NCBI GenBank assembly: GCA_014825775.1
Contig: MVAQ01000003.1
Location: 124,001 to 188,000 of the forward strand
Direction: 5' to 3'
From: Krasilnikovozyma curviuscula
Lineage: Eukaryota > Basidiomycota > Tremellomycetes > Cystofilobasidiales > Mrakiaceae
Length of the DNA stretch: 64,000 bases
Shown: positions 1 through 12,212 of the stretch, one piece after another
Position numbering within the stretch: position 1 is the stretch's first letter
Layout: each line of letters starts with the position of its first letter
The notes under the pieces: generated by a model
Seen by the model: the letters and a program-made list of their open reading frames with translations, nothing else
Told to the model about the DNA's origin: nothing
The model's database searches: none
Translations under genes and position numbers: made by a program

Positions 1-674
1 TGGTCTCGGTCTTGTTGTAAGCTCTGTCTTTGCCTTCTTTATTTTGACACGGCCAACTGACAACTGTCTACCTCTCTTTCAGACCTTCTTGATCATCGTC
101 GCTTGGGCTTGTGGTCTCGCCTACCAAACAACCTTCAACAGAGAAACTGATATTGTCTACATTAACTACAAGGATGCCGCCTACGCCAAGCCAGCTGCTA
201 TTCAGTTCTTCTTCTATTTGGGAGACTCTATGTTCCAAGGTACCGCTTACTGGGTTATGGGTGCCTTGACCAACGATCCATTCATGCTGGCACGTTACTG
301 TGGTTTCTACAAGGGTCTCCAGTCAGCTGGTGCTGCCGTCGCCTACGGTGTTGATGCCGTCTACACCCCCTATATGACTGAATTAATCTCCTCCTGGGTC
401 CTCATCCTGAGTGAGTCACGCTCCCTATCTAATCTCAAGACATCATTTGCTTACTACATTTGTCTTTGCAGTCTCCCTCCCACTCTGTGCCTACGTGATG
501 AACTCTATCGAAGATACTCTTGTCGACAAGGAGGAAGAAGTCTACGCTGAGGATGTCATCCAACAAGCTGATGGTACTCTCGTCGAACAAAAGGGTCCTG
601 GTCATCACCATGCTCTCAAGGAGAGTGAGAAGGAGAAGGAGCTTGAAGCAACTTCTACCGCTGTTGAGGTCTGA
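1..674 (+). CDS. UNC93-like MFS membrane protein, 3' part
   Basis: This is the 3' end of a gene that begins before the window. Exons are 1-16, 83-410 and 472-674, with GT-AG introns between them and phases that join cleanly. The visible protein has hydrophobic segments (FLIIVAWACGLAYQ; AIQFFFYLGDSMFQGTAYWVMG; ISSWVLILISLPLCAYVM) and a stretch FMLARYCGFYKGLQSAGAA. This layout is typical of the fungal UNC93-like (DUF895) branch of the major facilitator superfamily, where a late helix pair is followed by a charged cytosolic tail. The tail here ends in acidic and His-rich residues (GPGHHHALKESEKEKE). Family members are multi-pass membrane proteins, mostly uncharacterised in fungi, and no substrate can be assigned. 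The family call rests on the C-terminal third only. Confidence 0.75.
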
Positions 675-2082
675 TTGACCTTCACGATAATCGACCAGAC
701 GAGACTAGCAAATGGTCGTTTGAGGGGTCGTTGGTAGTTTCAGTAATTTGGCATTCGGCAGTAAATTTGTATCACATTTAAAACGTATAGTTTTCGGATG
801 GTAGTCTTCACGAAGGAAGCAAAGGCCACAAAAAGAATAAGGCCAAGGAACAACATCGCAAGGCGCTGGACATGGCTACACTTATTGTTGTAGAGAATAG
901 CCCTGAGCAGTGATCAAGCAACTGGGGCTTTCAAATCAGTATATTAATTGCCCTTCGGGTTACAGGATTTGAAATGAACGAAGATCAAACGCAACGTCGC
1001 CGTTGTTTTCTTTCTGATCGACGCGTGTCATTGATCTATCCCTTCGATACAAATGAAGCTTACGTCTTAAGTGTAGAGCCATTGATGCAAACTCTGTACG
1101 ATAAGGAATCGACGATGAGCAAGAAGACGTTTTGCGGGGTGCAAAGGAAGCCAAGTTATCTGGGGGCATATCTTCAGTCTCCGACGAGGTCCCTGCTCTA
1201 CATGTAATCCGCTTCAGGGCGTCGAGGCGAAATTCCAGAGGAACCCGAACGAAGGGATTCTCATATTCTCATGCAATTCTGAGATTTGGGGTTGCCATGC
1301 TGCTTTTTGACAGGGGCCGCCCTGTCTTCGCTGGGCAACCAAAAAAGTGGGGTCGACTGGGAAAAGAGACCAAATCTCAGCAATCGCCCTCTAATCTTTC
1401 CGCCCTTCGACAATATAACTATAAAGGGTAGGCCAACATATTCCTCTTGAATCTTTTCCGTCTGCTTTTTGGAACCTTGCTCCAGCCACATCGACGACCG
1501 CGAGCACAGTATCTCGAATTTCTCTGAGTCCCAACTTCTAACTGCATCCTCAAGGCTCAGCTGGAATCTCTTAGTTCAGAGCATCATAATATCCTCTGTC
1601 TGCACTGAGGGATTAGTGTATATATACTAGCTCTCCTTCTGGTAAGCCATTTTGACGGTCAGTCACCCAGCCTAGTTGCCGTGTTGACTTTTCGCTCTCT
1701 TGTCCCCATTAATTATCTCCAAAGTCCTATAACTCATCAGTGCGAGCTGTTTGGATACTAGGAAACACAGTCACGGGAGTGGAAGCTACGTTGGAAAGTG
1801 TCGATGGCCATGTGAGTGGCTTGCTTCTCTGCATTTGTTCCGCGCTGTCTTTCGAGGGTGAAGGAACGGACGACCTGTCCCCACATCCCTAGTCATACTT
1901 GGTTAAAGTCTGATATGCACCAGACCAGAACAAGATTCTTTAGAGCTTTGCTTCTATGTCCTGTTTCTATTGCTGAGAGGAAGTCTGACACTTCCGCCGC
2001 TTTACTAGCTTTGCATCAGCCTAATCACACTGAACAATAGGTCCACTCTTGTCCTCCAGCACAACTTCTCGAAGCTCCCAAA
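675..2082. other. intergenic, promoter side of the ArfGEF gene
   Basis: This 1.4-kb gap lies between the UNC93-like stop and the Sec7 gene start. No open frame in it has a recognisable product or a splice pattern that extends it. It holds the UNC93-like 3' UTR and, near the right end, the presumed promoter and leader of the ArfGEF gene. A TATA-like stretch (tgtatatatac) lies at about 1617-1627. Nothing else was recognised. Confidence 0.5.
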
Positions 2083-5000
2083 ATGTCGTCTTCGCCCAAC
2101 CCTTCGACTTCAGCTGACCCAGCAGAGCTTCGTTCTCTAGCTGTCGCCAAACTCAAGAGAGCTGCCTCCTTACCTCGAATGAAGAATGGCCGTCGACGTG
2201 CTGCTGAGAGAGACGCAGGTATTGGGGCTGATTCTGAGGGAACAGAAGATAGCTCGTCCAATAGCAGAAGCCCAAGTCGAACTGAAGTTGACTTAACGCG
2301 GCCTGTGCCTTCTTCAGCCTCACCAACTATGGGTGCTGCGGAAGAAGAACCAGAGGTAGGGAAGCAGTTCAAGACCCCAGCTGAATTTGCAGCGTATCAC
2401 CTAGCTCGGACAGAACCTTCCATATCAGCTCTACGAAGTTTAACACCATCACCAATCCCACCGTCGTCTTACAGCCACCTCCAAAGTTTCCCTCTACCAT
2501 CGCTTCAAACGCTGCAAAAATCTCATCTTCAACGATCGAACTCAGCAGCCGCTAGAATGATGGCAATGTCAAAACTGACTGGTGAGCCAGCACCTCCAGC
2601 TTTAGCCGTCGACGACGATGTAGTGGAAGGGGTCAACTCGCCAACTTCGCCAAGCGAAATCCCACCGGTCGTTGTTGTAGCTGCATCTGGACCATCACGT
2701 CCCAGACTTGGAAGGGCTCATACTGTATCTGGGAGTGGTGGAGAAGAGAGACGAAGTGCTGTTGGTCGGAGGATGATGATGAGGCTTGGGAACCGGGTGG
2801 CCAGTCCGGCGGTGTCACCAACACCCCAATCGCTGCCTTCTTCAACACCCACTTCACCCGATGATCAACATCTTGGTGACATACCTTCATCCTTGACTGT
2901 TGCGGAAGATTCGGTTTATCCAGCTGATGACCAGCCTCACTCCAACAAAATAGAGGAAGTTCATCTACCACAGCAATTACCAAATTTCCTAGCAGCTGGT
3001 GTTGCCCATCCTTCGGTTACTCGCCTCTCATCTTCAACGATGCCATCCCAACCTCGCTCGTCGCTCACCTCTTCGATTAATTCAATTGCGGGGAGTCATA
3101 GTCATGTTAATGAACTCTGGCAACCTGGAGGACAACAACTTTCAGCATCTTATTCACCAGCAGTAACACCATCTGAAATCTCATCAACTGATTACCTGAA
3201 TGATCACGAGGCAGATGGTGAACACACCGACTCATTTGAGTTTGCCGATCATTTGCAAAGAAGCAACTCACAACGAACTAATCAAGGTGCTGATGGTGCC
3301 TCAATAGCAGAAGAGAGGTCACCCATTCCTATACACACTACTCTCCCTACACCGCAGCACTCGAACAACCTCCATTCAGCATTTGAACCATTTGAATCTT
3401 CAACGTCGCTTACTTCTTCACAACAACAACCATCAACATCACAACATATCATCACACTGCCTCGTCCGTCTTACTCTTCGTCTACGGGGCAAGGCTACGA
3501 TGATTCCGAATCCTCATCCCCGAGTGGCATCACCATTCTCCCACCTGAACCCGCTTTCATGGCCCAGAGATCTGCTAGTGGTAGTTCCTTCCCAGACAGT
3601 ATCAAAGAAGGGCAAGGACCCTGGAGCTCAGCAAATATTCCTCAAAAGAGAATGGTCAGCGGTAGTCTGAGTCAGTCTTTTGATCAATATGAAGACAGAG
3701 ATTTTCATCCAAACCTCTACGGGGCTGACGCTTCGAACGTAGTTGACCTTGGTGATGGTGAGTTAACAAATGACTCACAAGCCTGTGTAACTGAACATAA
3801 ATTGATCTTATTGGTACTCCCTAGCCACCCCAACAGCTACTCAAGGAGAATTCCATCCCATTCGCGACAACAGCTTATCTGAATCTCGCTCTCTACCCTC
3901 GCATCGCACTGACGCGGCTTCATCGACGGCTGGTAGTATCTCGTATGTTTTTACCCCTCTCTAGCTGGTTCGAGGAAGTGGAACTTTTGGTACTGATCGT
4001 TGCTCTTGTCCAATTTTAAGACAATGGGAAGAGATTGAATCACCATCACACACTGAAGGTGAAACAAATGTGAACACATCCAATTCTCGAAAAGTCTCAC
4101 CTAAGGCCTCAATGGGCGGAATATCGTCAAGGTCATCCTCTCAGAACCCACCTTCGTCGGTCGCCGAAAGCAGCTCGCCCCGTCATCATTCTCCTCTCCC
4201 ACCAGCAAGTCCAATGGATACCAAATACCAAGACTCGAAGCTGGCACCATTCCCAGGAATAGTGCGGCTGGCAACAGAGAGATCAAGGTTGAGAGGACTG
4301 TCTGTCAGCTCAGTCAACACACCTGAAGAATCACCCAGTCGACGAACGTCAGAGCAGAATACGTCGGCATCTCCCTTCCAAAACGGTTCACCAAGTGTGA
4401 CAGGTGAAGACCTCTCGACAACTCCTCAGCAGTCCTACTTCGACATCCCACCTCGCTCAGCATCTCCTTCGTCGCTCACACCTAGCAACTCCCGAGGGAA
4501 GTCTTGGTTTGCGAAGAAGTTCTCAGTCTCTGGTGGTCGACCATCTCTGGAAGATAGAGGGAAGAGACCTTCAATCTCGAATCTGATGGGTCTATCGAGG
4601 AAAGCAAGTTTTGCAGGAAGCTTCGGAGATTCTTCAGAGACAATGAGCAATTCGATGCTTGGAGACAGACTTTCACCTACAATTTCACATAGTCCACCAA
4701 GTCGCCGGCCTTCAATCCCCCAACTGTTCGAACAAAGAAATACTCCACCCAGTCCATCGCACAGCAACTTCTCGCGTGAAAACAGCCTCGGTCAGATAGA
4801 CGAAGCTCCTCATTTTGCCGATCCATTCGCAGCTTCACCACCAGGTCACATGAAGAAGAGCAGTCTAGAACCAGTTCCATCTACTTCCCTTGTCCCACCA
4901 TCTCGAAAGAGCCCACCAAGAGTTTCAATGGTCCTAGAAGCTGCAGAAGAACGACTACACCCTGCCGACAATAAGCTCAGGTCCTTGACAGCTCCAGAAG

Positions 5001-7423
5001 CAACAGACACTCGGTCTCTACTTGTGGCTGATTTGACTCACTCACCATCTCTTAGTGAACAAGGAGCGTTCCCTTCACCGGTATTAGGATCGCCCATCGC
5101 TCTCGAAGCTGGATCACCTGTCAGTGGACAGTCGGACGGATCGCCTTCGTCAGATGGTTACACACCTCAAACTCCAAGTCGTGAACAGCTGGATGAGCTG
5201 AATGTGAAGTCCACACCAGTTCCTCTTCCATGGCCCGCAAAGACCAAAGAAGTTCTTGGTCGACTCGATTCTATCTTGTCGCTTGGCGGTGGTGTCTCCC
5301 AGAGACCGTCTGCACTGGAGAACCCTCCGCGAAAGCTATTGTTGTACTCACCTATCCTTCAGGTTGTCAACAGCAGCGTAAGTTTCAGCGCTCTCTTTCA
5401 CCTTCGTGTCGGATGTTAAATTCTTTCCTCATTCCGCAGACCGTCAAGGATAGATTCTTGTTCTTGTTTACAGATATTCTCGTCATAGCCAAACCCATCC
5501 TCAACGCAGACGAGTTCCCCAATATTGACAAGAAGTTTGTTGTCAAGAGTATCGTGGAACTCTCTGGCCTCAAGCTCAGTGGAACCCAGGATGATGATGC
5601 AGCATCAGAGAACCCGAAGCGCCAACATCCCTTCGTCACCAACTTCATCGATATGTTCGCTAGAGAACCTGAAGCTGCCATCGAGTATCTCACAGAGAGA
5701 AGTAGTCTTTCCAACGAAAGCATCGCCAGCTTGCTCTTCAAGACTTCAGAACTGGATCGAGGTCGGCTCGGTGAATTTTTATCTCATAAGTCCAACAAAT
5801 CGTTCCTGCGAGGGTTCATCAACAGGTTCCCTTTCGGCAGTGTTCGTATCGATGAAGCTCTGAGGATGTTCTTGCTTTCTGTCAGACTTCCAACTGAAGC
5901 TAACGCTTCTGAGAGGCTACTTCAAGCTTTCGCCTACCAATGGCATGAGGCAAATCACAATGCGATATCTTTCGACCGAGATCTTTCGGCGAGATTGGTT
6001 CTTGCTATCATGCAGCTGAATGTGAGCTCTAATAGATGGTGTGGTGAGACAATGATCGGGTCCTCTGACTTAATCTCTTTGCTTATCCTCAGGACGCTAT
6101 GAATCCCACCAGTAGTTTCGGAACGTTCGCCTTTGCCAATAAAGCCATCACCGTTGGTGATTTCATGGAAGCTTTCAGAGTACGAGACAGTCATCGCTTA
6201 GTCAACGCCGATCTTCTTGAAGCTGTCTACCTCTCCATCAGGAAGGAGAAACTCAACCAAGCTCTAGATAGTGCCGACGCCGAGCTGGAGCGAGATGTGT
6301 ACATGAGCCCACCAAAGCTTCCTTCAAGACTTACTTATGGCGTTCCATCTCCAGAGATCACCATTTCTATATCTGAACCTGATCATCGTTTCAGTGTAAG
6401 ACTTCATGGTGAAGGTCTTCAGTTTGATCCTCCGGTGTTGACATTTGCGAAAAGCTCGCATGCCACCTTCCGCATCACTGGTACGGGAACAAAACCTTCT
6501 CATAAATACGAACATGCTTCTGACCACCTTCATTCCTTGTTTGCAGGTGTCGCGCTCGGTCAGAAGACGGTGCTCTTCTCCAGAGCTGGTACCAACTCCG
6601 CACTCTACGCTGGCCTCCCATTCGCCAAGACGTTTTTCGTTGAACGAGCTTTCATGCGAAAGGGTCACACTTTCCAACTGTCATTTGTTAGAGAACCATC
6701 GCATACCAAACGAAAGTATCTCTTCTCCTTCGACGAAGCCGATACTCGGACCGAGTGGGTTCACCGACTCCAGCAACAAATCAATCACAGTGTTGCCGTT
6801 ACTTCAATACCCATGATGTCTGGTCCCGTTGATCAGCAAGTTCGAAAGACAGCCGAGGCTGTCGCTCTTCAAGTGCTCCGAGATTCCTTGATCCCACAGG
6901 AAGAACCTCCCCCGTCGTTGAACACAAAGCGACCTAATACGAGCGGATCCATGGCAGGTTCCAACGTCAATCAATCGGTCTTTGGTACCGGGTCTTCATC
7001 AACACACCAGCGTTCTGCATCCGTTAGTCTCGTGTATGGCCGCACGGGAGGCCGAGCAGAGGGCAAGTTGGACCAAGAACACGAGTTGGAGAAGCGTAAA
7101 GCTTCGAAGACAATGCGACCTGGCACTGGCGGGAAGGCAGGTAGCCAAGGGCTGATCGATACTCTAAACGAAGAGAAGGCTGCTGCGACACCTTTCTTGG
7201 CTGCTCAGACCGGCAGGGAAATTTGTTTGATCTGTCAACAGAACAGGTACGTCTTTATCACTTTCCTTCTTTTCTCCTTCTTCTTTGACATTGGGCTTAC
7301 CCCCGTCTTTGCTGTGTGTTCAGCCTCATCCCCATGGTACTCTCGTTTTTACAGGCCGGCCGTCCTCCTCCCGAAGGCATCAAAAAGGCGCAACACGCTA
7401 AAGTCGGCTTGGGTTTCTTCTAA
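2083..7423 (+). CDS. Arf guanine-nucleotide exchange factor, Sec7 + PH (Syt1-like)
   Basis: Seven exons (2083-3757, 3825-3942, 4021-5377, 5440-6021, 6093-6480, 6547-7246, 7324-7423) join in phase to give 1639 residues. The first ~1000 residues are low-complexity, Ser/Pro-rich and probably disordered. A short PH-like strand set (KDRFLFLFTDILVIAKP) starts near residue 1053. The Sec7 domain follows at roughly 1105-1300, with FAREPEAAIEYL, the helix IDEALRMFLLSVRLPTEA (the E is the expected catalytic glutamate finger) and AFAYQWHEAN. A PH-type domain ends near residue 1450 (FDEADTRTEWVHRLQQQI). Sec7 proteins load Arf GTPases with GTP on Golgi or plasma-membrane surfaces. The long disordered N-terminus plus Sec7-PH order resembles yeast Syt1 more than Sec7, Gea1 or Gea2. 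The extreme C-terminus has an unexplained CLIC motif. Start chosen as the first ATG of the long frame. Confidence 0.88.
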
Positions 7424-7794
7424 CTCAGCAACCTTCCTTTACGTTATTTTGTCCGCTTTTGAACACTTTCCATCGCTTCGTCCTTCTTTGTTTGAGATTT
7501 GTACGAACACTCTTCCACATCACTTTCTTCAAACATTCTCAGGCTATCCCTCATCTTCTCATGTTACGGACACGAATTACGGTCATACCCTATCTCTCTT
7601 CCCTATTGTTTTCCTTTTTGTCTATTTGAAAATAAAGGTATCTTCTTCAGGGCTAAATCACTGTGATATATTTCAATATTTTCATCGACATCTAGCTTCA
7701 AGTCATCATCCTACTTCGTCTTCTTGTCTTCTTCAGCGACATCTTCGTTGATAGAAGCTTTTGTGTGGAACTGAATCCTCACCTATACAGTTCA
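7424..7794. other. convergent 3' intergenic region
   Basis: Space between the stop of the ArfGEF gene and the stop of the CDF transporter gene on the other strand. It is T-rich on the plus strand and presumably holds both 3' UTRs. No gene is supported. Confidence 0.5.
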
Positions 7795-9894
7795 TTATAG
7801 GAAATGAGAGCAGGTATCAGCAACTGAGAAAGGGGGAAGGTAGAGGACGGATTCAAAAAGAGCAGAAAAATGGCTCACATCTCTGACTCCCTGGTCCTCT
7901 AACACAGCCTTCTTAACCTCCCTCGCGAGCTTCACCACCTCCTCCGCGCCCATCGTTCCCTGAATCAACAAATCGAGATCAACCATTGCACCGCCGCCCA
8001 TCTCCCTCCCGCGCACATTTATGACATCTTCCACGCCGGAAACGCTCAGAATGGACTTGCGCGCAGTGTTGAGGATTAGAGGAGAACATGTGCGGTCCAA
8101 CAGAGCGGCAATAGAAGTTGTGAACATCGTTGACGACTAAGTTTGAGTTTGGGGCAACGCCAACACCAAGGGTCAGCAAGCAAGAAACTAAAGGAAGAAG
8201 GAAAGGGAGGGCGGAGACGGACCTGCCAAAGGAGAACGAAGGAGACGAAGAGACCGCCCAAGGGGTCGAGGATGGGCAGGCCGAAGGAGGAGCCTAGGAT
8301 GGAGATTAGGGAGATGGAGGACGTATACGCGTCGGAGCGGTGGTGTAGAGCCTGAGGTTTGTTGCAAGCCAAAGGCGATTCGTCAATTCGTCAGGATTAG
8401 TAGATGGCTTTCTGACAGACAAATGAAAGAGAGTGAGATACGTACGTTTGCTCGGAGCACGTTACTGCCCTCATCTTCCGCAACCTTCTTTGTTCGTCTA
8501 TACAACCATTCCTTGACGACGACACTGAGCAACGCGAACCATGCTGCGTTCGGATCCAGGGTACCTGCTTCACCAATTTCTCCACCGTGAGAGTGATCAT
8601 GCCCGTGGTGCGAGTGGTCGTGTGCGAAAGGGAGGACGTGTGGTAGGTGTGGGAGGGAGTGAAGGAAAGATGGCGATGGGAGAGAAGTCAACAGCTATGA
8701 GGAAAAGATATCAGGACAAACACGAAATAGAAGGAAAGAAACATCGGAACGGAAAGTCGTCAGTGAGAGACACGACAGGCGATGTTGGAAACCTCCACAG
8801 AAAAAAAGGGCGTACGTGGTAAGAGTGGAGTCCGATTCCTACAGCAGCGCCAACGAGGATGACACCGATACCACCCATTCCGATGGTATCGAGTCTGCCC
8901 AGTCCGTAGGGCCATTTTGTCGTCGGCTTACGGCGCGAGAGGGTATATGTCGCGAGGACAATGAAGTCGCCCATGAGGTCGCTGAGAGAGTGGAGCGCTT
9001 CGGCTAGGAGGGTCGCTGAGTTCAGATGCCTGTAAAGAGAGAAACAGAAACAAAACAGGTGGTGAGTGCAAGGAAGGACAGGATTGCGAGGAAGGAAGAA
9101 GAGACTGACCAGCCGGCGGCACCTTTGATGCCAGTCAACGCGATGTTACCCATTATCCCTACTAGCACAACTCTAGATCCTGGAGAATCTGTAGGAGATG
9201 AGAAGAAATATGGTCAGGGCTTGAGCGGACCTATTTCGATTGGGGCTAACACGAGAAGGATAGAGTTCTCCTTTCGTATTCAAAGATCTCCTCCAGCCCC
9301 ACCATCAACCCACAGATAAGATAGAGAGAACGCAAAAAGAGAAGAAAACTTACTGAAGCCGTCTTTGACTATATCAGGACTCAACTCGGCGTGCGAGTGG
9401 TCATGCGCATGCGAATGGAATGGGTTCAGCGAATCTAAGAAGGAATGGTGATGGCCACCTTCTTCTTTTTCGGACTCATGAGCATGATTGCTATGGCCGT
9501 CATGATGGTGGTGTTGGTGGGCATCTTCTGTTTTCTTGGATGAAGGGTTGGGGGTCGAGGAGGACATGGTTCTGCTTCTACTGCTTCTGCTACTTGGGGT
9601 GGTGCTGGCAAAGGTCCGATAGACTCTGGTCTGATTGAATGCTGGTGTTGTCGTAAGACGTGTTAAGATGTGGGTATTGGTATTTCTATTTACTCTGCTG
9701 TGGCCGTGATGGTTTGGAGGTGAAGCACAACTAGAATAAGCACTGCGAAGGTTTCTTAATGCCGCGTTTGCGTGACTGGTTGGACCACACAACGACGAGA
9801 AGTGGAGCAGCTTCTTTTTCTGGCAGAGAAGAGGTTGGTTGGAATTGGGTTTGAGATGGCGGTTGAGAGTGCAGTGAGCAGTCCGAAGAAGCAT
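7795..9894 (-). CDS. Mitochondrial-type CDF metal cation transporter (Mmt1/Mmt2-like)
   Basis: Exons in gene order are 9354-9894, 9110-9188, 8816-9029, 8446-8694, 8223-8351 and 7795-8136, all in phase, about 517 residues. The N-terminus is rich in Arg, Ser and Thr with few acids (MLLRTAHCTLNRHLK onward), as in a mitochondrial presequence. A His cluster (HQHHHHDGHSNH, then HSHAHDHSHAE) precedes the membrane domain. The cation-diffusion-facilitator signature is present: NSATLLAEALHSLSD with a metal-ligand pair, and later ALHHRSDAYTSS with the second HxxxD pair. A second His-rich loop (AHDHSHHGHDHSHGG) sits between helices. Yeast Mmt1/Mmt2 export iron from mitochondria; substrate here is inferred. 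The C-terminus is uncertain: a possible donor at GVRD|gtgagc would change the last ~28 residues. Start is the first ATG; the frame upstream has none. Confidence 0.88.
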
Positions 9895-10792
9895 TCGGAC
9901 TTGAAACTCTCGATAGAGTTGGACAGACGCAAATGGCAGCTGGCTGCACACTACCCACGAAGCAAGGCGCGCCACCTCGACGCTGTCCCACCTCACAGAG
10001 AGAGAAAGAGACGGGAAGCAGGATGAGAAAGATAGAGAAATGGTCAGAGAGATAGTACTACTGCAATTGAGAGGGAAGATTTAGGCAGGAGATACCTGGA
10101 TATGCTCGCGAGGTGAGACTGCCTAGGCTGCTACTTACGATGACAATGGTTTCGCTCATGACATTCTGTTCGATCTTAAATGGATAAGTCTTCGTATCTG
10201 GTTCTATCTCACTGCGATGGCATCGAAAGGGACAGGAATCCATGTTCGCTCTGATTTGATGCCGCTGTTTTCATCACCCTTTGGCAGTTTTCATCAGTAG
10301 GGCCAGTCTCTTGCACAGGGAAACTGTTTTGGATTCTTGCTTGGAGAGAGCATTGCCATCTATTCTTATCTCTCTTTTTCGAACCTGACATCGACTGACA
10401 TCCTCTGTTGCACTTCAACTCGATTTCCTTATGCCAGTGTTCCAAACGACAGTAAATGTCTACAGGGGAAGAGACTTGCTTTTTTATTACGCCGCTGGTC
10501 GGTAGTCTCCTTTCCACCATGGAGGGGGACCGGGCTGCAGCTGTACCCGCTTCTGAGTTCATCTTCTCATCCGGACCCAGTCTTTCTGGCGATCCTCGTT
10601 TTCAAGATTATTTTTAGGGAAGACACTGGTTTTGCGAACTCAAATTACTGCGGATGATCTACATATCAAAAACATGTTGAGTTGCTGCCCTTGAGCCAGT
10701 CCAGTTACGTTACCCACCCGAGATCGGCATAAGTGAGGGCGCACCGCTTTCCAAACAGATAAAACATTTTGCAAAATTCCAATCTCTTGTAG
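9895..10792. other. intergenic, upstream of CDF transporter and MRH gene
   Basis: This is the divergent upstream region of the CDF transporter (-) and the MRH receptor gene (+). I looked for an exon encoding a signal peptide for the MRH gene and found none that joins in phase to the acceptor near 10791. Small open frames are present but none has a recognisable product. Confidence 0.4.
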
Positions 10793-10809
10793 TATCTATC
10801 TCTAAAGCT

Positions 10810-11882
10810 ATGTCAATCATCAGCGAGAAGTGCTCCGTCTCAGTGTCGTATAACAAGTTTAGCCCACAGATCAAATGGGTGTACAACTTCACGTCACTCG
10901 CGAATCCAGAGTAAGGTTCACCACCTGTGCCCAATTACTCTTCGTTGCGATCACTCAGCCTTGCGTTTTCTTTTCAACAGAGATGACTACTCGTTCACCA
11001 CTCCATCTGGAGTCAGGTTCTATCTCAACATCTGTCAGCCCATCGTCAGCGACCTTAAACGCCTCGTTGCTGATCAAGATGGCGATAAGATAGGTGGGCT
11101 AGTCAGGATGACGGACGGAGAGTACAAATCGTTGGGGTGCGCCGTTAGACAATAACCAAGTCCTCACGTACTACGAGTTTACTGAGTCCACCGTCGTTCG
11201 CTTTTTGTCACAACATATACAGCGTTTCCTCCTCAAATATTACCTTCACACCTTCGCCAGCCAAACCAGCTACCGCTGCTGTGCTTGCCTTCAATGACGG
11301 ATCTTCCTGTGGGGCCAACAACCAGTCTCAAATCTCGACATCTGTAGTCTTCCGCTGTAGACTTGGGTACCATCCTGGGAGAGCGGCCCTCAGCTGGTGT
11401 CGTATCTACCACAGGGGAATATAGACGACGCATGTGCTTACTTCTTCGGTGTGTTCTTTTTCCGCCCTTGCTTCGATGCAGATTGCGTCCCAGTTTCTGA
11501 TTCGCTTTGTCTCGATGGTTGCAGAATGGGAGACACCTCTCGCCTGTGGCAGGCAGTTCTCTGGCTCGAGACCGATTTACAGCTCACCCTCACCTACTTA
11601 TAGACATAGATTGAACGGTGGTGCAATCGCTGGAATTGTCGTCGGTTCTGTGTAAAAACATCCCTAAGCTGCACGGTTGACGTTTCGCGATGCAGAGACA
11701 CACTGACCTTTGCGTGGTTTCAAATCAGCGTCAGTGCTCTCATCCTCGGTTGTGGTCTGTTCTTTCTCATTCGAGTCCTCAGGAAGCGCTATAGGGAAAA
11801 AAAAGGAGGATATATCTCTTTCGGCAGCGCGGAAGACTTCGCTGGCTTGGTCGGGCCCTCGGAGGAAGAGGGAGGAAGCTAA
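10810..11882 (+). CDS. MRH-domain transmembrane sorting receptor (Mrl1/Atg27-like), frame break
   Basis: Exons seen are 10810-10910 (possibly from an acceptor at 10792), 10981-11136, 11223-11448, 11525-11651 and 11729-11882. The lumenal part shows mannose-6-phosphate-receptor-homology features: VRFYLNICQPIV, GLVRMTDGEYKSLG, NDGSSCGANNQSQ, STSVVFRC, then DDACAYFFEWETPLAC across a splice junction. A single transmembrane helix (GGAIAGIVVGSVVSALILGC) and a basic/acidic tail follow. Such proteins sort hydrolases or autophagy cargo between Golgi, endosome and vacuole. Two oddities: no signal peptide was found upstream, and the frame of STSVVFRC does not continue into ACAYFFEWE unless 17 nt (11367-11383, beginning GT and ending AG) are skipped. 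It may therefore be an active gene with an extreme mini-intron, a damaged gene, or a sequence error. Mrl1 versus Atg27 cannot be decided. Confidence 0.65.
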
Positions 11883-12212
11883 GTAAATGACGAAGAGTGA
11901 GTATCTTGATAGAGGGGAAGGATTGTTCGACTCCGACACTGGAGATCTGATCAAGACCAAGTGAGATGGATATCGCATCAGACTACGCAGCTTGGAGAGT
12001 CAGATCCACAGTTTCTTCCTTTTTTATTTCTAAATAAATCCATACATATTCTGTTTTTCTCCTTCAGCTGTCTCCCAAACTTTCTGAGAATGTTCTTGCG
12101 CTCGCGGCCAGGGTCCCGAGCAAATTCAGTCTTTAACAAATATTACTAGCGTACCCGTTGCGATTACTATTCAGAAGTTTGGCTTAGAAGTGCAAAATTG
12201 ACAATCGACTAT
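11883..12212. other. convergent 3' intergenic region
   Basis: Space between the stops of the MRH receptor gene (+) and the first sugar porter (-). It presumably contains both 3' UTRs. No gene or repeat recognised. Confidence 0.5.

Noticed and set aside
960..1491. Small open frames on both strands upstream of the ArfGEF gene
   Set aside because: Short, overlapping and without a recognisable product; more likely chance frames in a promoter or leader region.
11652..11728. A shorter intron ending at 11696 in the MRH gene, which also keeps the frame
   Set aside because: The longer choice gives an uninterrupted transmembrane helix (GIVVGSVVSALILGC) and has a good branch site (actgac) before its acceptor; the shorter one inserts polar residues into the helix.
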